Both the position numbers and the translations under genes were made by a program. The notes under the pieces were generated by a model. The model did not search any database, was not told where the DNA came from, and was given only the letters and a program-made list of their open reading frames with translations. Positions 46,711 through 55,841 of a stretch of 64,000 nucleotides of DNA are shown in pieces. The DNA lies in contig JAIBAM010000004.1 of NCBI GenBank assembly GCA_019695175.1, positions 45,618 to 109,617 of the forward strand, in the 5' to 3' direction. How positions within the stretch are numbered: position 1 is the stretch's first letter; every line of letters starts with the position of its first letter. Origin of the DNA: Bdellovibrionales bacterium (GTDB taxonomy: Bacteria > Bdellovibrionota > Bdellovibrionia > Bdellovibrionales > UBA1609).

Positions 46711-47312
46711 CAAAGTTACTGCTATGGATAAAAGAAATGGACTGGATGCTCTTTGATTTTATCAACAACAAATTTCATTTTTCTTTTTTGGATGTGTTTT
46801 TTCGTACCATCACTGATTTACATAAACTTCCCTCTGTAAAATACGGGGTATTTCCTTTGTTGGTTTTGGCATCTCTTTGGTGGGCAGGTCGTCGGGCTTT
46901 AAAAGCTGTTATTGTGTTAGGTTTGGTGTTGGCGTTTTGTGATTTATTTAATCATCGCGTGGTTAAGCCTTTTTTTGCAAGACCAAGGCCTTTTCTTGCA
47001 AAGGAAAGTTCGGTGAATTTACGTCTTAGTTATCGTCCTGGAGGTTATAGCTTTCCTTCCAGCCATGCTGAGAACACTATGGCATCTGCAGTCCTTTTGA
47101 GCGCTTACATTCCGGCATTGGGTCCCATTCTTATACCCTACTCTCTTCTGGTAGGTTACAGTCGTCCTTATTTGGGGGTGCATTTTCCCACGGACATTTT
47201 GATGGGTTGGCTTTTGGGTGGATGGATCTCGTGGATAACTTTATTTTGTTTAAAAAAATGGTTTCCCAGCTGGGCTCCAAAAAGCTTAATAAGAAAAAAG
47301 GGTTCCCATTGA
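46707..47312 (+). CDS. PAP2-family membrane phosphatase
   Basis: The true start is ATG 46707, overlapping the previous stop and with AAGGAGAT upstream; a longer frame to 46584 lies inside the preceding gene. The 201-residue product has six membrane segments and the three PAP2 motifs: Lys87...Arg94 in KPFFARPRP, SSH120 in FPSSHAENT and Arg153...His159 in YSRPYLGVHFPTD. These enzymes remove phosphate from lipid diphosphates such as undecaprenyl diphosphate, phosphatidate or lipid A. Beside a glycosyltransferase it may recycle the lipid carrier. Confidence 0.9.
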   Translation: MTKLLLWIKEMDWMLFDFINNKFHFSFLDVFFRTITDLHKLPSVKYGVFPLLVLASLWWAGRRALKAVIVLGLVLAFCDLFNHRVVKPFFARPRPFLAKESSVNLRLSYRPGGYSFPSSHAENTMASAVLLSAYIPALGPILIPYSLLVGYSRPYLGVHFPTDILMGWLLGGWISWITLFCLKKWFPSWAPKSLIRKKGSH

Positions 47313-48250
47313 AAAAGTATAAGAACATTATTTTATTAACCAGCTTGTTGTTTTTATTTTGGTGGTGGAGGGCGCATCTAGCTCGTGTACAGGAAAAAAC
47401 GCCGCCAGAGATTTTACCTCAGCAGTTATTTAAAAAGCAGAACTTAGAAAAACCTGCAGATGTTCTTGTAAAAGAAAAAAAAGTGAATCAAACTCAACTT
47501 CTTTTGCCAAAGGTGGTGAAGGAAATTAACTTAAAACAACAGGTTCTAGGACGGCAGCCAGAAAAGGGTTTTGTTGAATTTCGTGTTCCGGAACAAAATT
47601 TAGCTGTGGCTTTTGGTGATATTGTTTTAGGGAAAGTCCAAGCGGATCATCCTGTGAAAAAAGGACTGACACCGTCCCAACAAAGTCGACTGTGGCCCAG
47701 TGCTGAAATTCCTTATGCTTTTGGAGAGGATTTAAAAAATAAAGCAGTCATTGAGCGTGCTCTTTTAGAGTTTCAGAAAAATACACCCATTCGATTTGTC
47801 CCTGAATCTGGGCAAACAGATTTAATTGTCTTTGTTCCAGCCCAGGGTATTTGTGCCTCTTACTTGGGAAAATTAGGGGGGGCCCAGCCTATTTATCTAT
47901 CTGATCAGTGTGGGGTTAATGAAGTACTTCACGAATTGATGCACGCTTTGGGGTTTGTTCATGAACATTCCCGAGTGGATCGGGATCAATACTTGGAAAT
48001 TTTTTGGAATAACATTGATCCAGAATATTGGTCTCAATTTTGGATGGTTCCTGACGAATATGTTCACGATTATTTAGGTTCTGTATTTTCATTCGACCCC
48101 CATTCGATCATGCTCTATGATTCTACAGCCTTTGCAAAATCGCCTGACTTAATAACAATAGGCTCTAAAATTGGTGATGAACTCTTACCATCGAGGGGAA
48201 CATTAAGCCCCAGAGATCGTGAGCGGATTCAATATCTCTATGGTCAGTAA
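47309..48250 (+). CDS. astacin-like zinc metalloprotease (M12A)
   Basis: The zinc-binding motif of astacins is complete: HELMHALGFVHEHSR (HExxHxxGFxHE), followed by the Met-turn SIMLYDS with its Tyr. The N-terminal part has a signal anchor (IILLTSLLFLFWWW) and a polar pro-region. The catalytic domain starts near LWPSAEIPYAF. I choose TTG 47309, whose bases overlap the PAP2 stop; an ATG at 47258 is in frame but overlaps PAP2 more. The protein would be exported or envelope-anchored. It closes the envelope operon. Astacins are common in eukaryotes but scattered in bacteria. Confidence 0.88.
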   Translation: MKKYKNIILLTSLLFLFWWWRAHLARVQEKTPPEILPQQLFKKQNLEKPADVLVKEKKVNQTQLLLPKVVKEINLKQQVLGRQPEKGFVEFRVPEQNLAVAFGDIVLGKVQADHPVKKGLTPSQQSRLWPSAEIPYAFGEDLKNKAVIERALLEFQKNTPIRFVPESGQTDLIVFVPAQGICASYLGKLGGAQPIYLSDQCGVNEVLHELMHALGFVHEHSRVDRDQYLEIFWNNIDPEYWSQFWMVPDEYVHDYLGSVFSFDPHSIMLYDSTAFAKSPDLITIGSKIGDELLPSRGTLSPRDRERIQYLYGQ

Positions 48251-48288
48251 ATTTTATTGAAATTTAAGCTCTCACTTTTTTCATGAAT

Positions 48289-48421
48289 CATTGACGCAGC
48301 CTCTTCGAATCAATGCTTACTCATCATTCATCAAGTGAATGACTTGGGACGTCATTCACTATTTATTTTCGGATTCAAGTGAAGTTTTAGTCAACTCAGG
48401 TGGATTAGACATTGACGCAGC
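48289..48421. repeat. 12-base direct repeat in intergenic region
   Basis: CATTGACGCAGC occurs at 48289-48300 and again at 48410-48421, 121 bases apart, on either side of the hairpin at 48334. It could be a binding site for a regulator or a remnant of a duplication. Confidence 0.5.
48334..48370 (+). terminator. hairpin terminator after astacin gene
   Basis: AGTGAATGAC (48334-48343) pairs with GTCATTCACT (48351-48360) over the loop TTGGGAC. ATTTATTTTC follows on the plus strand, which fits a Rho-independent terminator of the envelope operon. Confidence 0.65.
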
Positions 48422-48522
48422 GAATTTATGGCGATGACTTGCTCTTGGTCTAGCAGACAAAGGTCTAGTTTTTGCTCTCCTAAATATTTGAAAAGGTAAC
48501 TTTAACATTTAGGGGAGGATTT

Positions 48523-49266
48523 ATGGGCTTAACGTCTGGGTGGGTAAAAAAAGGAAATATAAATTATTTAATGAGGCGATCTCAACTATCTCTGTTGGGT
48601 GCAGCAATTTTAGGGGGAATTTTGTCGTCGGGATGTGGACAAAAATTAAGCTCAGGTTCAGTGGGGGGGATGTCCAATTTAAGTTCCAACTCAAGTAATG
48701 ATGTGGAAATTCCTCTAGAGAAAATTGATCAAACCACTGTCGAGGCAGAAGACGCGCTGTCGGAAGCCCAACAAACCTTAGACAATTTAATTCAAAATGG
48801 CCAGATTCATTTGCCGTCATCTAATGGATTTGAAACATCTAATAGTTTTGAAACATCTAAGGTAGGGACTTCTTATTTTCAAACTCAAAGTTTGACGGGA
48901 ATCGCTGAAAAACTGCAAATTGCGTTGCAATTATTAATTTCCAAAATTGCAGCACCGGTGCAAAAAGCTAAAGACTTAATTAACGTGGCTCGGTTGCAAT
49001 TAACGGCCTCCTTAGCAACACTGGACCCAAATAATCCAAGTCATGCCGCTATGATTCGTAAAATTCAAGAAATGATGACTAAATTGGATTTGTTGGAATC
49101 CAGATTGGGTGATGTCTATAAACTTTTGCATAGCAAAATAGATTTTGTAGTTTCAAAAATTGATGCTCTTATATTAAAGTTAAGTGCATCGGGAAACCCA
49201 TTGGTCATAATTTTGATTTATGAACTTCAAGAGGTGCGTCGGGTTTTAACCACTCTTGTGTTTTAA
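48523..49266 (+). CDS. lipoprotein with helical mature domain
   Basis: GGGGAGGA precedes the ATG by three bases. The 247-residue product has a lipoprotein signal (LSLLGAAILGGILSSGC, Cys at residue 38). The mature part starts with a Ser/Asn/Gly-rich stretch and then forms long helices (VEAEDALSEAQQTLDNLI, KLQIALQLLISKIAAPV, AMIRKIQEMMTKLDLLESRL). A short in-frame repeat, SNGFETSNSFETS, lies near residue 105. It is an envelope-bound helical protein of unknown function with its own terminator 84 bases downstream. Confidence 0.72.
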   Translation: MGLTSGWVKKGNINYLMRRSQLSLLGAAILGGILSSGCGQKLSSGSVGGMSNLSSNSSNDVEIPLEKIDQTTVEAEDALSEAQQTLDNLIQNGQIHLPSSNGFETSNSFETSKVGTSYFQTQSLTGIAEKLQIALQLLISKIAAPVQKAKDLINVARLQLTASLATLDPNNPSHAAMIRKIQEMMTKLDLLESRLGDVYKLLHSKIDFVVSKIDALILKLSASGNPLVIILIYELQEVRRVLTTLVF

Positions 49267-49349
49267 AGGGTTTAATTTTATTCTATAATTAAGATAAACG
49301 AAGCTTTTTGGGCTTCTCGTGGTGCACTCAAGATAAAAGTCCAATGGTA

Positions 49350-49383
49350 AAGTCGCAGAAGTGGTTCTGCGACTTTTGTCTTT
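49350..49383 (+). terminator. strong Rho-independent terminator
   Basis: AAGTCGCAGAA (49350-49360) pairs perfectly with TTCTGCGACTT (49365-49375) over the loop GTGG, followed by TTGTCTTT. It ends the lipoprotein transcript. Confidence 0.92.
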
Positions 49384-49692
49384 AGATCCTGTTTGTAAAT
49401 TCAGTTTCCAATGTTTAGCTTTGGATATGTTTTCTAATCTGTGTTCTGAAGGTCAGAGCGAAAAGTCTGTGTTATCTGCTTTGGGAAGAAAAATCTAATC
49501 TTTGTTATCTGTCGGTGTTGGGCCTGATATTTCCAGGGATTCAAAAAAAAATATATTTTTGATTTTCTGGATATTGCTTTTGCACTTGTAAAAATCCACA
49601 ATGATAAGTGTTCAATTCAACTTAAAACAATCGTTCTGGGTGTTTTGAATTTTCCAGGTCGAAAATAAATGAAAATGAAGGGAGATTTTAAA
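49384..49692. other. 309-base intergenic region
   Basis: This region lies between the terminator and the next gene. It is AT-rich with several T-runs (including an A-run then ATATATTTTTG near 49550). No gene or clear structure is visible. It should contain the promoter of the gene at 49693. Confidence 0.5.
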
Positions 49693-50505
49693 ATGAAGAG
49701 TCTTTTTAAGAGTCATTGGATCAAATTTTTGAGTTTATTGTTGTTGTTTCAAGCCAATGTTTTGGCCCATGCTTCCTCCCTGGCGTTTCAAAATTTATCA
49801 GATGGTGATGTTAAAGAATTGGTAAATGAATTTTCCGCTAACTTTACCCATACTTCAGTTTCTGGTGCCAGCCCGCTGGGATCACTTTTAGGAGTGGAGT
49901 TGGGTCTTATAGGTGGACGAACCAGATCTCCACAAATGGACAGTTTGGCTAAGTCTGCAGACCCCAGTGTGGATGCAAACCCCATTTATCATGGGGGTAT
50001 ACTCGGCGTTGTGAGTGTTCCTTTTGGTCTAACTCTTGAAGCCAGTCTGCTGCCAAAATTTAGTACTTCTAGTTTTGATGTGAGGAACTTAGGTTTAGCC
50101 ATTAAATGGAGCTTAACCAGCTCCGTGATTGAACTTCCGGTGAGTTTAGCGATTAAATTGCACCATATGGGAACAAAATTACATTTTTCTCAAACAGTCA
50201 GTAGTGTCCAGTCCACGGTTGATGTTGAGGATAAAGTAAATGGAGCGCTTCTTCTTGTAAGTAAGGATTTTGTAGTTGTGGAACCCTATTTAGGGTTTGG
50301 TGTGTTAAAAGCGAAGGGTGATTTTGATGTATCCGGGACCACGACTTTTTTTAGCAGTGGAGTGACGAGTAAAAGTGCGGAGCAATCTTCGGCCCAGTTT
50401 TTGTTGGGAGTGGAGGCTCATCTTCTGGTGCTTAAGTTAGGGCTGGAAGTTGCTCGTCAATTTGGAACCACCAGTGCGACAGGGAAAGTGTCGTTTTATT
50501 TTTGA
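49693..50505 (+). CDS. exported barrel-like protein, probably outer membrane
   Basis: ATG 49693, with GGGAG eight bases before it, starts a good signal peptide (LFKSHWIKFLSLLLLFQANVLAHAS). The longer frame from 49669 has no ribosome-binding site. The 270-residue product alternates hydrophobic and polar residues through most of its length, for example VPFGLTLEASLLPKF, VVVEPYLGFGVLKAKG and FLLGVEAHLLVLKLGLEVA. It ends KVSFYF, an aromatic end as in outer-membrane barrels. No family was recognised. Confidence 0.68.
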   Translation: MKSLFKSHWIKFLSLLLLFQANVLAHASSLAFQNLSDGDVKELVNEFSANFTHTSVSGASPLGSLLGVELGLIGGRTRSPQMDSLAKSADPSVDANPIYHGGILGVVSVPFGLTLEASLLPKFSTSSFDVRNLGLAIKWSLTSSVIELPVSLAIKLHHMGTKLHFSQTVSSVQSTVDVEDKVNGALLLVSKDFVVVEPYLGFGVLKAKGDFDVSGTTTFFSSGVTSKSAEQSSAQFLLGVEAHLLVLKLGLEVARQFGTTSATGKVSFYF

Positions 50506-50542
50506 AGTTTTAAGTTCTTGAAAATTTAAATAAATTATATTT

Positions 50543-51835
50543 ATGGCATGGACTACATACAAAGAGCAAATCAAACAGTTTTCAGAGCAGTTAATTGAGA
50601 TTCAGCGACCCATACGGATTCTGAATTCTATTAAAGTGAACATGTCCATAGTGGCAGAGTTCCAGTCCAACAAATATAAACAACCGCCAGCTTTGAATGA
50701 AGAGTATTATCAAAAAATACCTTTGGGTTTTGATCCAGAGGTTAAGACAAAAGAATTATATGAACTTAAACAAAGTATATTGCTAAAACTGGGCTCAAAA
50801 GATGAGTTGGGTCAGCTGTTAATTCGTATGGTGGAGCAATATCTGATCACTGTAGAAATGCTTAAGAATCGAGGGACTGTCCGATTTTATGAATGCAGTA
50901 AACGGCTCTATGGCTCACCCAAAGACAAATTTATAGAGGATAAAAATCGTGTCATTGACATGGCCCACATGCTTTATGAAATCTTATGTGGGGTGGACGC
51001 TTCTCTTTCACAACAAAACTTTTCCGAAAATCTCACTGCACAAGATGTGGTCAATGAACTAAATTTACGGTTTTCTGGGTATTTTGGTGAGGGTACTGTG
51101 GAAGCAAAAATCTCGGATGGAATCATTGCGGATGCGGCAGCAGGGGGTGATACAGTCAAGATCCGAGAAGGGGCTATGTTTGCCTCTCGAGAGATTGATA
51201 TTTATGAAGTTCATGAAGGCTGGGTGCATGTGGGAACTACAATGAATGGTCGTCGTCAGCCAGTGAGTAAGTTTTTATCCATTGGACCTCCCCATTGTGC
51301 TTCGACTCAAGAGGGATTGGCTGTTATTATGGAGATCTTCACCTTTAGATCCTATCCAAGACGGGCCAAACAGATTAATGATCGAATTATTTGTATTGAT
51401 AAAGCCGAAGATGGAGCCAATCTTTTGGATATTATTGAGTACTTTCGTACAGAGGGTTATTCCGAAAAAGATTGCATGACAAATGCCCTGCGGGTTTTTA
51501 GAGGGGGGAATGTATTAGGAGGAGCACCCTTCACTAAGGACATTAGTTATTGCAAAGGTTTTGTGGAGAACTATAATTTTTTTAGAACGGCGATTCGTGC
51601 GAACAAACCACAATTAATTCCATTTATCTTTATTGGTAAATTGCATGTGGATGACATTCCCTTGCTTTACTCTAAACATCGTGAGGGTCTGGTGGATCAA
51701 CCCATATTTTTGCCCCCCCAGTTTAAAGATTTGCATGGATTAGCGGTATGGATGAGTTTTTCCAGTTTTTTTAATCGAGTGGATTTGGTAAGTGTTCAGA
51801 CGCACTACAATGGATTATTTTCTCGTTATACCTAA
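50543..51835 (+). CDS. QEGLA-motif / DUF1704 putative metallopeptidase
   Basis: The 430-residue protein carries the motif Q256-E-G-L-A that names a family annotated as flavohemoglobin-expression-modulating. About 30 residues earlier lies H224-E-G-W-V-H229, an HExxxH zinc site, with Glu257 of QEGLA as the likely third ligand. The same arrangement is known in the eukaryotic tubulin carboxypeptidase MATCAP of the same superfamily. It has no signal peptide, so it is cytoplasmic. I infer a C-terminal peptidase of an unknown protein; the flavohemoglobin name is historical. It has no good ribosome-binding site and stands alone. Confidence 0.85.
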   Translation: MAWTTYKEQIKQFSEQLIEIQRPIRILNSIKVNMSIVAEFQSNKYKQPPALNEEYYQKIPLGFDPEVKTKELYELKQSILLKLGSKDELGQLLIRMVEQYLITVEMLKNRGTVRFYECSKRLYGSPKDKFIEDKNRVIDMAHMLYEILCGVDASLSQQNFSENLTAQDVVNELNLRFSGYFGEGTVEAKISDGIIADAAAGGDTVKIREGAMFASREIDIYEVHEGWVHVGTTMNGRRQPVSKFLSIGPPHCASTQEGLAVIMEIFTFRSYPRRAKQINDRIICIDKAEDGANLLDIIEYFRTEGYSEKDCMTNALRVFRGGNVLGGAPFTKDISYCKGFVENYNFFRTAIRANKPQLIPFIFIGKLHVDDIPLLYSKHREGLVDQPIFLPPQFKDLHGLAVWMSFSSFFNRVDLVSVQTHYNGLFSRYT

Positions 51836-51870
51836 AACTTATGCAAATATGTTAGTTTCGAGGTTTAGAT

Positions 51871-51899
51871 GGTCCCCTCTCAAAAAGAAGAGGGGAACC
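51871..51899. terminator. hairpin between convergent genes
   Basis: GGTCCCCTCT (51871-51880) pairs with AGAGGGGAACC (51889-51899) with one bulge. It lies between convergent stops and lacks a T-run, so its role as a terminator is likely but not certain. Confidence 0.5.
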
Positions 51900-51914
51900 G
51901 CCATAAAGGGAAAT

Positions 51915-52832
51915 TTAGAAGTCTGCAATTAAATCAATCCACTCTGGGTGATCCACAAAGGGATTGCGATCTTTTTGTAGCTCGTAAATGGCGTCTGCAA
52001 TGGATCTTTCATCCTCATCCACGGGATCTTCATGATTCCAGCGTTTTAAAGTGTCTTCCTCTTCAGCATCAATGCGCATTTGATAGCGAACTGCAAAATA
52101 AAATTTAGCTCGAGCCACGTTGCCACGAATATTTGCTGGTGGGGTAAACTTGAGTTGACGAGAGTTGTCTGAAGAATAACCAAGCTCAGAAGCTGGACAA
52201 ACCTGTCCTTTAACCGTGGAAACATCTCCATATGAATAATTACTTCGTAAGGAGTTCGCTTGCGATGATACCGGAAATAGTATATTCAAATCTGATTTTT
52301 GTAGGTCTTTAGAAAACTGATTGGAAAATTTGCTTTGTGGCCAAGAATGCTCTACGTTAGCCACAGTTGTTGCAGGAATCTGTCCTGGCCCCGGGCCCCG
52401 TCCATAAGGAAAGTTTTGGCTGGTAAGGATGTCATCACAATAAACATCTGGTACGGAATACTGTCCTTGATTATTAATGAGATAAAGTCGACCAAAGATT
52501 TGACGGCGGGCTCCATCGTAACCAATAGGACGATGTTGGATGCAGTTTGCCCCCTGTGGACAGGAAGCTACAATTTTGTCTGGTGTGCCCGGCTGAACTA
52601 TATGGACTTGACTGAGCACTCTAAAGAGTTGATTTCGAAATTGATTGTCTTGCGATGTGGGGTCGAGATCGCCGTAATAACTTTCCAGTGCGAAACTCGA
52701 GTTGCAAACAATTAGGTTGAAAATGATTGAAACAAAAAAGATCAATAAATTTTTTGATGAAAAAAAGAGAATTTTCTGAATGGTGGATAAAAGGGTTTTA
52801 AAAAAAGATTTTTCATTAATAAAAAATTGCAT
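51915..52832 (-). CDS. secreted endonuclease I (EndA/NucM family)
   Basis: The ATG at 52832 is preceded by AAGGAGG at the right distance, so the longer frame to 52871 is rejected. The 305-residue product has a signal peptide (IFFVSIIFNLIVCNSSFA). The family motif VEHSWPQSKF has the catalytic His, followed by SDLNILFPVSSQANSLRSNY and RGNVARAKFYFAVRY, whose Asn and His/Arg complete the ββα-Me active site. These enzymes cut DNA and RNA outside the cytoplasm, useful for nutrition from host or environmental nucleic acid. Cysteines suggest disulfides. Confidence 0.9.
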   Translation of the reverse strand: MQFFINEKSFFKTLLSTIQKILFFSSKNLLIFFVSIIFNLIVCNSSFALESYYGDLDPTSQDNQFRNQLFRVLSQVHIVQPGTPDKIVASCPQGANCIQHRPIGYDGARRQIFGRLYLINNQGQYSVPDVYCDDILTSQNFPYGRGPGPGQIPATTVANVEHSWPQSKFSNQFSKDLQKSDLNILFPVSSQANSLRSNYSYGDVSTVKGQVCPASELGYSSDNSRQLKFTPPANIRGNVARAKFYFAVRYQMRIDAEEEDTLKRWNHEDPVDEDERSIADAIYELQKDRNPFVDHPEWIDLIADF

Positions 52833-52955
52833 TTTACTATTCCTCCTTGTTTTGAATTGTAAAATGTTCATTATTTGTATACATTATTTGAATCCATTCA
52901 ATCGTCGTAAGGTTTTCTATAATCCTAACGGAACTCTGACGAAAAATACAAAGAG

Positions 52956-55199
52956 GTGGCGAAATTGGGGATAACTTTTGATGGTGCCCATTTTCTGACA
53001 GATTTTTCTCGTTTAAGTCAGTTAACAGATGAATTGGACTTACTTCTTTCAGTAACTAATCAAACACATTTTCTTATGGTGAGTGATAATTGGACGCAAA
53101 AGATGGGTTGGACTCGTGAGGAACTTCTTTCTAAGTCATATATTGATTTTATCGTTAGGGAAGATGTAGGTAGATCAAGTGAAGCCTGGGATAGGGTCGC
53201 TTCTGGATTGCCAGTGACCCATTTTCGCAACAAATATCGTCATAAAAATGGTTCAATCCGGGTTCTGGAATGGTTTGGTAAAATTTATGATGGAAAATCT
53301 TTAGCCATTGCTCAAGATATTACATCCCGTATCCACGAAGAAGATCGGTGGAAATTAGCTCACCAGGTCGTTAAAGAAACGGGTGATGCTATTTTAACAT
53401 TAGATCGAGCTGGAACTGTACTGGTATGGAATCAGGCGGCGGAACAACTCTTTGAATGGAAGGAGTCAGAAGTTATTGGAACCTCTTTGATTAAAAATTT
53501 TCTGACCGATTCTGACCAGTCAAACTTTATTGCTCTTTTGTCAGACATAGTGAAGGAACCCAAAACTCATCATTCACAAATGCTTTGGCGAAAAAAAACA
53601 GGCGGTTTTATTGAGGTGGCGGTTACAGTTTCCCCTCTTTTTGGGATTGATAAAAATGTGCAACTGATGAGCGTGATTGCACAAAATATAACTGAACAAG
53701 TTCGTTTAGCGAATTTGCATGACCAAACAGAACAGACAGCTAATGTTGGTGGTTGGGAAGTGAACTTGCAGACCCAAAAAGTAAGATGGACCGATCAAAC
53801 TTATCGTATTTATGAAGTTCCTCTCGGGGAATGTATGGATCTGGATAAAGTTATTGGTTTTTATGAAGAGTGGTCCAAGCCTATAATTCGTCAAGCCATA
53901 GCTCAGGCCATCTTCAATGCGCAGCCTTTTGATATGGAATTACAAATTTGTACGCGAAAAGGAAAAAAAATTTGGGTTCGTAGTCAAGGACGCACCTTAT
54001 TGGTTGAGGGTAAAACTTACCGTCTTTTTGGAACTGTTCAAGATATTTCTGATCGCAAAAGGGAAGAAGCCGCTTTGCAAAGAGCTCATTCCCATCTGGT
54101 ATCCACAGAAAAATTTGCAAGCCTAGGGGCCTTATCCGCCGCCATAGCCCATGAGATCAATAATCCTTTGGCCATACTACAATCCAAGGTGGATATTATG
54201 AAACGTCTGTTGGAGACCGAACGTTTCGATAAACAAAAATTTTTAAATATTCTAGGACGCTTAGATTCCAATGTAAAAAGAATGTCCCGTATTTCTTCTG
54301 AACTGCGGGGGTACTCGCAAAAAGAAGATAAATTAAATAAGTTTACTTTTTTGAACTTGGATTCTTTAATTCAAAGTATTGTTGATATGAATAACCTTAG
54401 AATTGATGAGTTAAGTGTCAAAGTGGAAACTTTTTTTCCTGCTGTGCTGGAGCCTCTTGAGGGAAATGAAACTTCGTTGTACCAGGTTTTTAGCAATCTC
54501 TTGGTCAATGCTTTAGATGTGGTAGAAACTCTTGAAGAACGTTGGATACGTATCACAATAGAACAAGCCCTTGATTACACCCAAATTTGCTTCATGGACT
54601 CCGGTAAAGGAATTCCTGAGGTGGTGCAAGTACGATTATTTGAACCATTTTTTTCTACTAAAGGAGCTCGGGGTACGGGACTAGGACTGTCTTTGTCACG
54701 ACGTTTTGTAGAAAATCATGGGGGGCAGATCTCTTTGGATACTAAAGCATCCCATACCTGTTTCATTATTAAATTGCCCAATCGTCAAAAGTATCAAGTG
54801 AATAAATCAAAACTATTTGTATCTGACTTTTCGGTCAAATCAGCCCATATACTTTTGATTGAAGATGAGGTGGAGTTGGCAGATTCCCTCAAGTTTTTTC
54901 TTGAAGAAGAGGGATTTAAAGTCATTGTTTGTAATACAGCAGCATCGGCTATGGAGCATATGACTATGACTGATTTTGCGGTTATTCTTTGTGATTACAG
55001 GCTTCCCGATGGAAGTGGGGAAGACCTGCTTCGGCGTGTTCCCGAAAGAGCTCGATCCTCCCGTTGGATATTTATGACCGGCTATTCAGATGTCTTGACC
55101 TCGCCGAATTTAGGTTCATCGATTGTAGCTGTTATGCGTAAGCCTATTGATTATGGAGAGGTGATCCGTCGAGTTCGTTTGGCGCATGAGGCAAAATAA
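52956..55199 (+). CDS. hybrid sensor histidine kinase with three PAS domains and a receiver
   Basis: The product has 747 residues and no transmembrane segment. There are three PAS domains in order (about 30-130, 135-250 and 260-370). The dimerisation/phosphoacceptor part has His399 in AAIAHEINNPLA. The ATP-binding domain has N-box NLLVNALD, DSGKGIP and STKGARGTGLGL. The C-terminal receiver has Asp680 in ILCDYRLP and the conserved Lys near residue 727 in MRKPI. The start GTG 52956 has little room for a ribosome-binding site; a TTG at 52965 preceded by AGAGGTGG is an alternative. The sensed signal is unknown, and no DNA-binding partner gene is adjacent. Confidence 0.9.
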   Translation: MAKLGITFDGAHFLTDFSRLSQLTDELDLLLSVTNQTHFLMVSDNWTQKMGWTREELLSKSYIDFIVREDVGRSSEAWDRVASGLPVTHFRNKYRHKNGSIRVLEWFGKIYDGKSLAIAQDITSRIHEEDRWKLAHQVVKETGDAILTLDRAGTVLVWNQAAEQLFEWKESEVIGTSLIKNFLTDSDQSNFIALLSDIVKEPKTHHSQMLWRKKTGGFIEVAVTVSPLFGIDKNVQLMSVIAQNITEQVRLANLHDQTEQTANVGGWEVNLQTQKVRWTDQTYRIYEVPLGECMDLDKVIGFYEEWSKPIIRQAIAQAIFNAQPFDMELQICTRKGKKIWVRSQGRTLLVEGKTYRLFGTVQDISDRKREEAALQRAHSHLVSTEKFASLGALSAAIAHEINNPLAILQSKVDIMKRLLETERFDKQKFLNILGRLDSNVKRMSRISSELRGYSQKEDKLNKFTFLNLDSLIQSIVDMNNLRIDELSVKVETFFPAVLEPLEGNETSLYQVFSNLLVNALDVVETLEERWIRITIEQALDYTQICFMDSGKGIPEVVQVRLFEPFFSTKGARGTGLGLSLSRRFVENHGGQISLDTKASHTCFIIKLPNRQKYQVNKSKLFVSDFSVKSAHILLIEDEVELADSLKFFLEEEGFKVIVCNTAASAMEHMTMTDFAVILCDYRLPDGSGEDLLRRVPERARSSRWIFMTGYSDVLTSPNLGSSIVAVMRKPIDYGEVIRRVRLAHEAK

Positions 55200-55331
55200 A
55201 AACAGCATTGTTTATGTATCGGTCTTAAGTATAGATTAGCCTTAATTTTTACTTAAGCAGTTGAACAACATCTTTTGGAAGTTGAGCACTATTTGGTAAT
55301 TATTTGGTTATTAGTTGAATGGGGCCAATAT

Positions 55332-55841
55332 ATGAAATGTCCAAATTGTGAACAACCAGAGAGTCGTGTTCTGGAGACTCGAGTCCACCGCGAAGGGGAA
55401 ATTCGACGAAGAAGAGAATGTTTAAAATGCAAACATCGCTTTACCACTGTAGAAACGCTTCTTGTACAATATGCCCATGTGGTTAAAAAAGATGGTCGTA
55501 GAGAACCTTTTAGTCGGGAAAAACTACGACGAGGCATTCAAATTGCCTGTAAAAAACGTGCGGTGAGTATTGCTGAAATTGAAGAAATTGTGAACAAGAT
55601 TTCAAAGTGGGCTTTATCGGCATCTGAAAAAGAGCTTTATGCCCTGGAAATTGGCCAACTTGTGGTGAAAGAATTGAGGAAATTGGATGATGTTGCCTAT
55701 GTTCGCTTTGCTAGTGTTTACAAAAACTTCCGAGACCTCAATGAATTTGTAGAGAGCCTCTCTGAACAGGAACAGGCAGCTCATTCAGGGAAATTAAAAA
55801 CAAAAAACTTAGACTCTGATTTAGATTTAATGGAGAAATAA
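55332..55841 (+). CDS. nrdR: transcriptional repressor NrdR
   Basis: NrdR represses ribonucleotide reductase genes when bound to dATP. The ATG at 55332 starts MKCPNCEQPESRV, the invariant family start; the frame upstream to 55275 is not part of the gene. The 169-residue product has the zinc ribbon C3-xx-C6 with C30-xx-C33, and then the ATP-cone (VVKKDGRREPFSREKLRRGI, KELYALEIGQLVVKEL and VAYVRFASVYKNF). It is joined directly to nusB. Confidence 0.97.
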   Translation: MKCPNCEQPESRVLETRVHREGEIRRRRECLKCKHRFTTVETLLVQYAHVVKKDGRREPFSREKLRRGIQIACKKRAVSIAEIEEIVNKISKWALSASEKELYALEIGQLVVKELRKLDDVAYVRFASVYKNFRDLNEFVESLSEQEQAAHSGKLKTKNLDSDLDLMEK

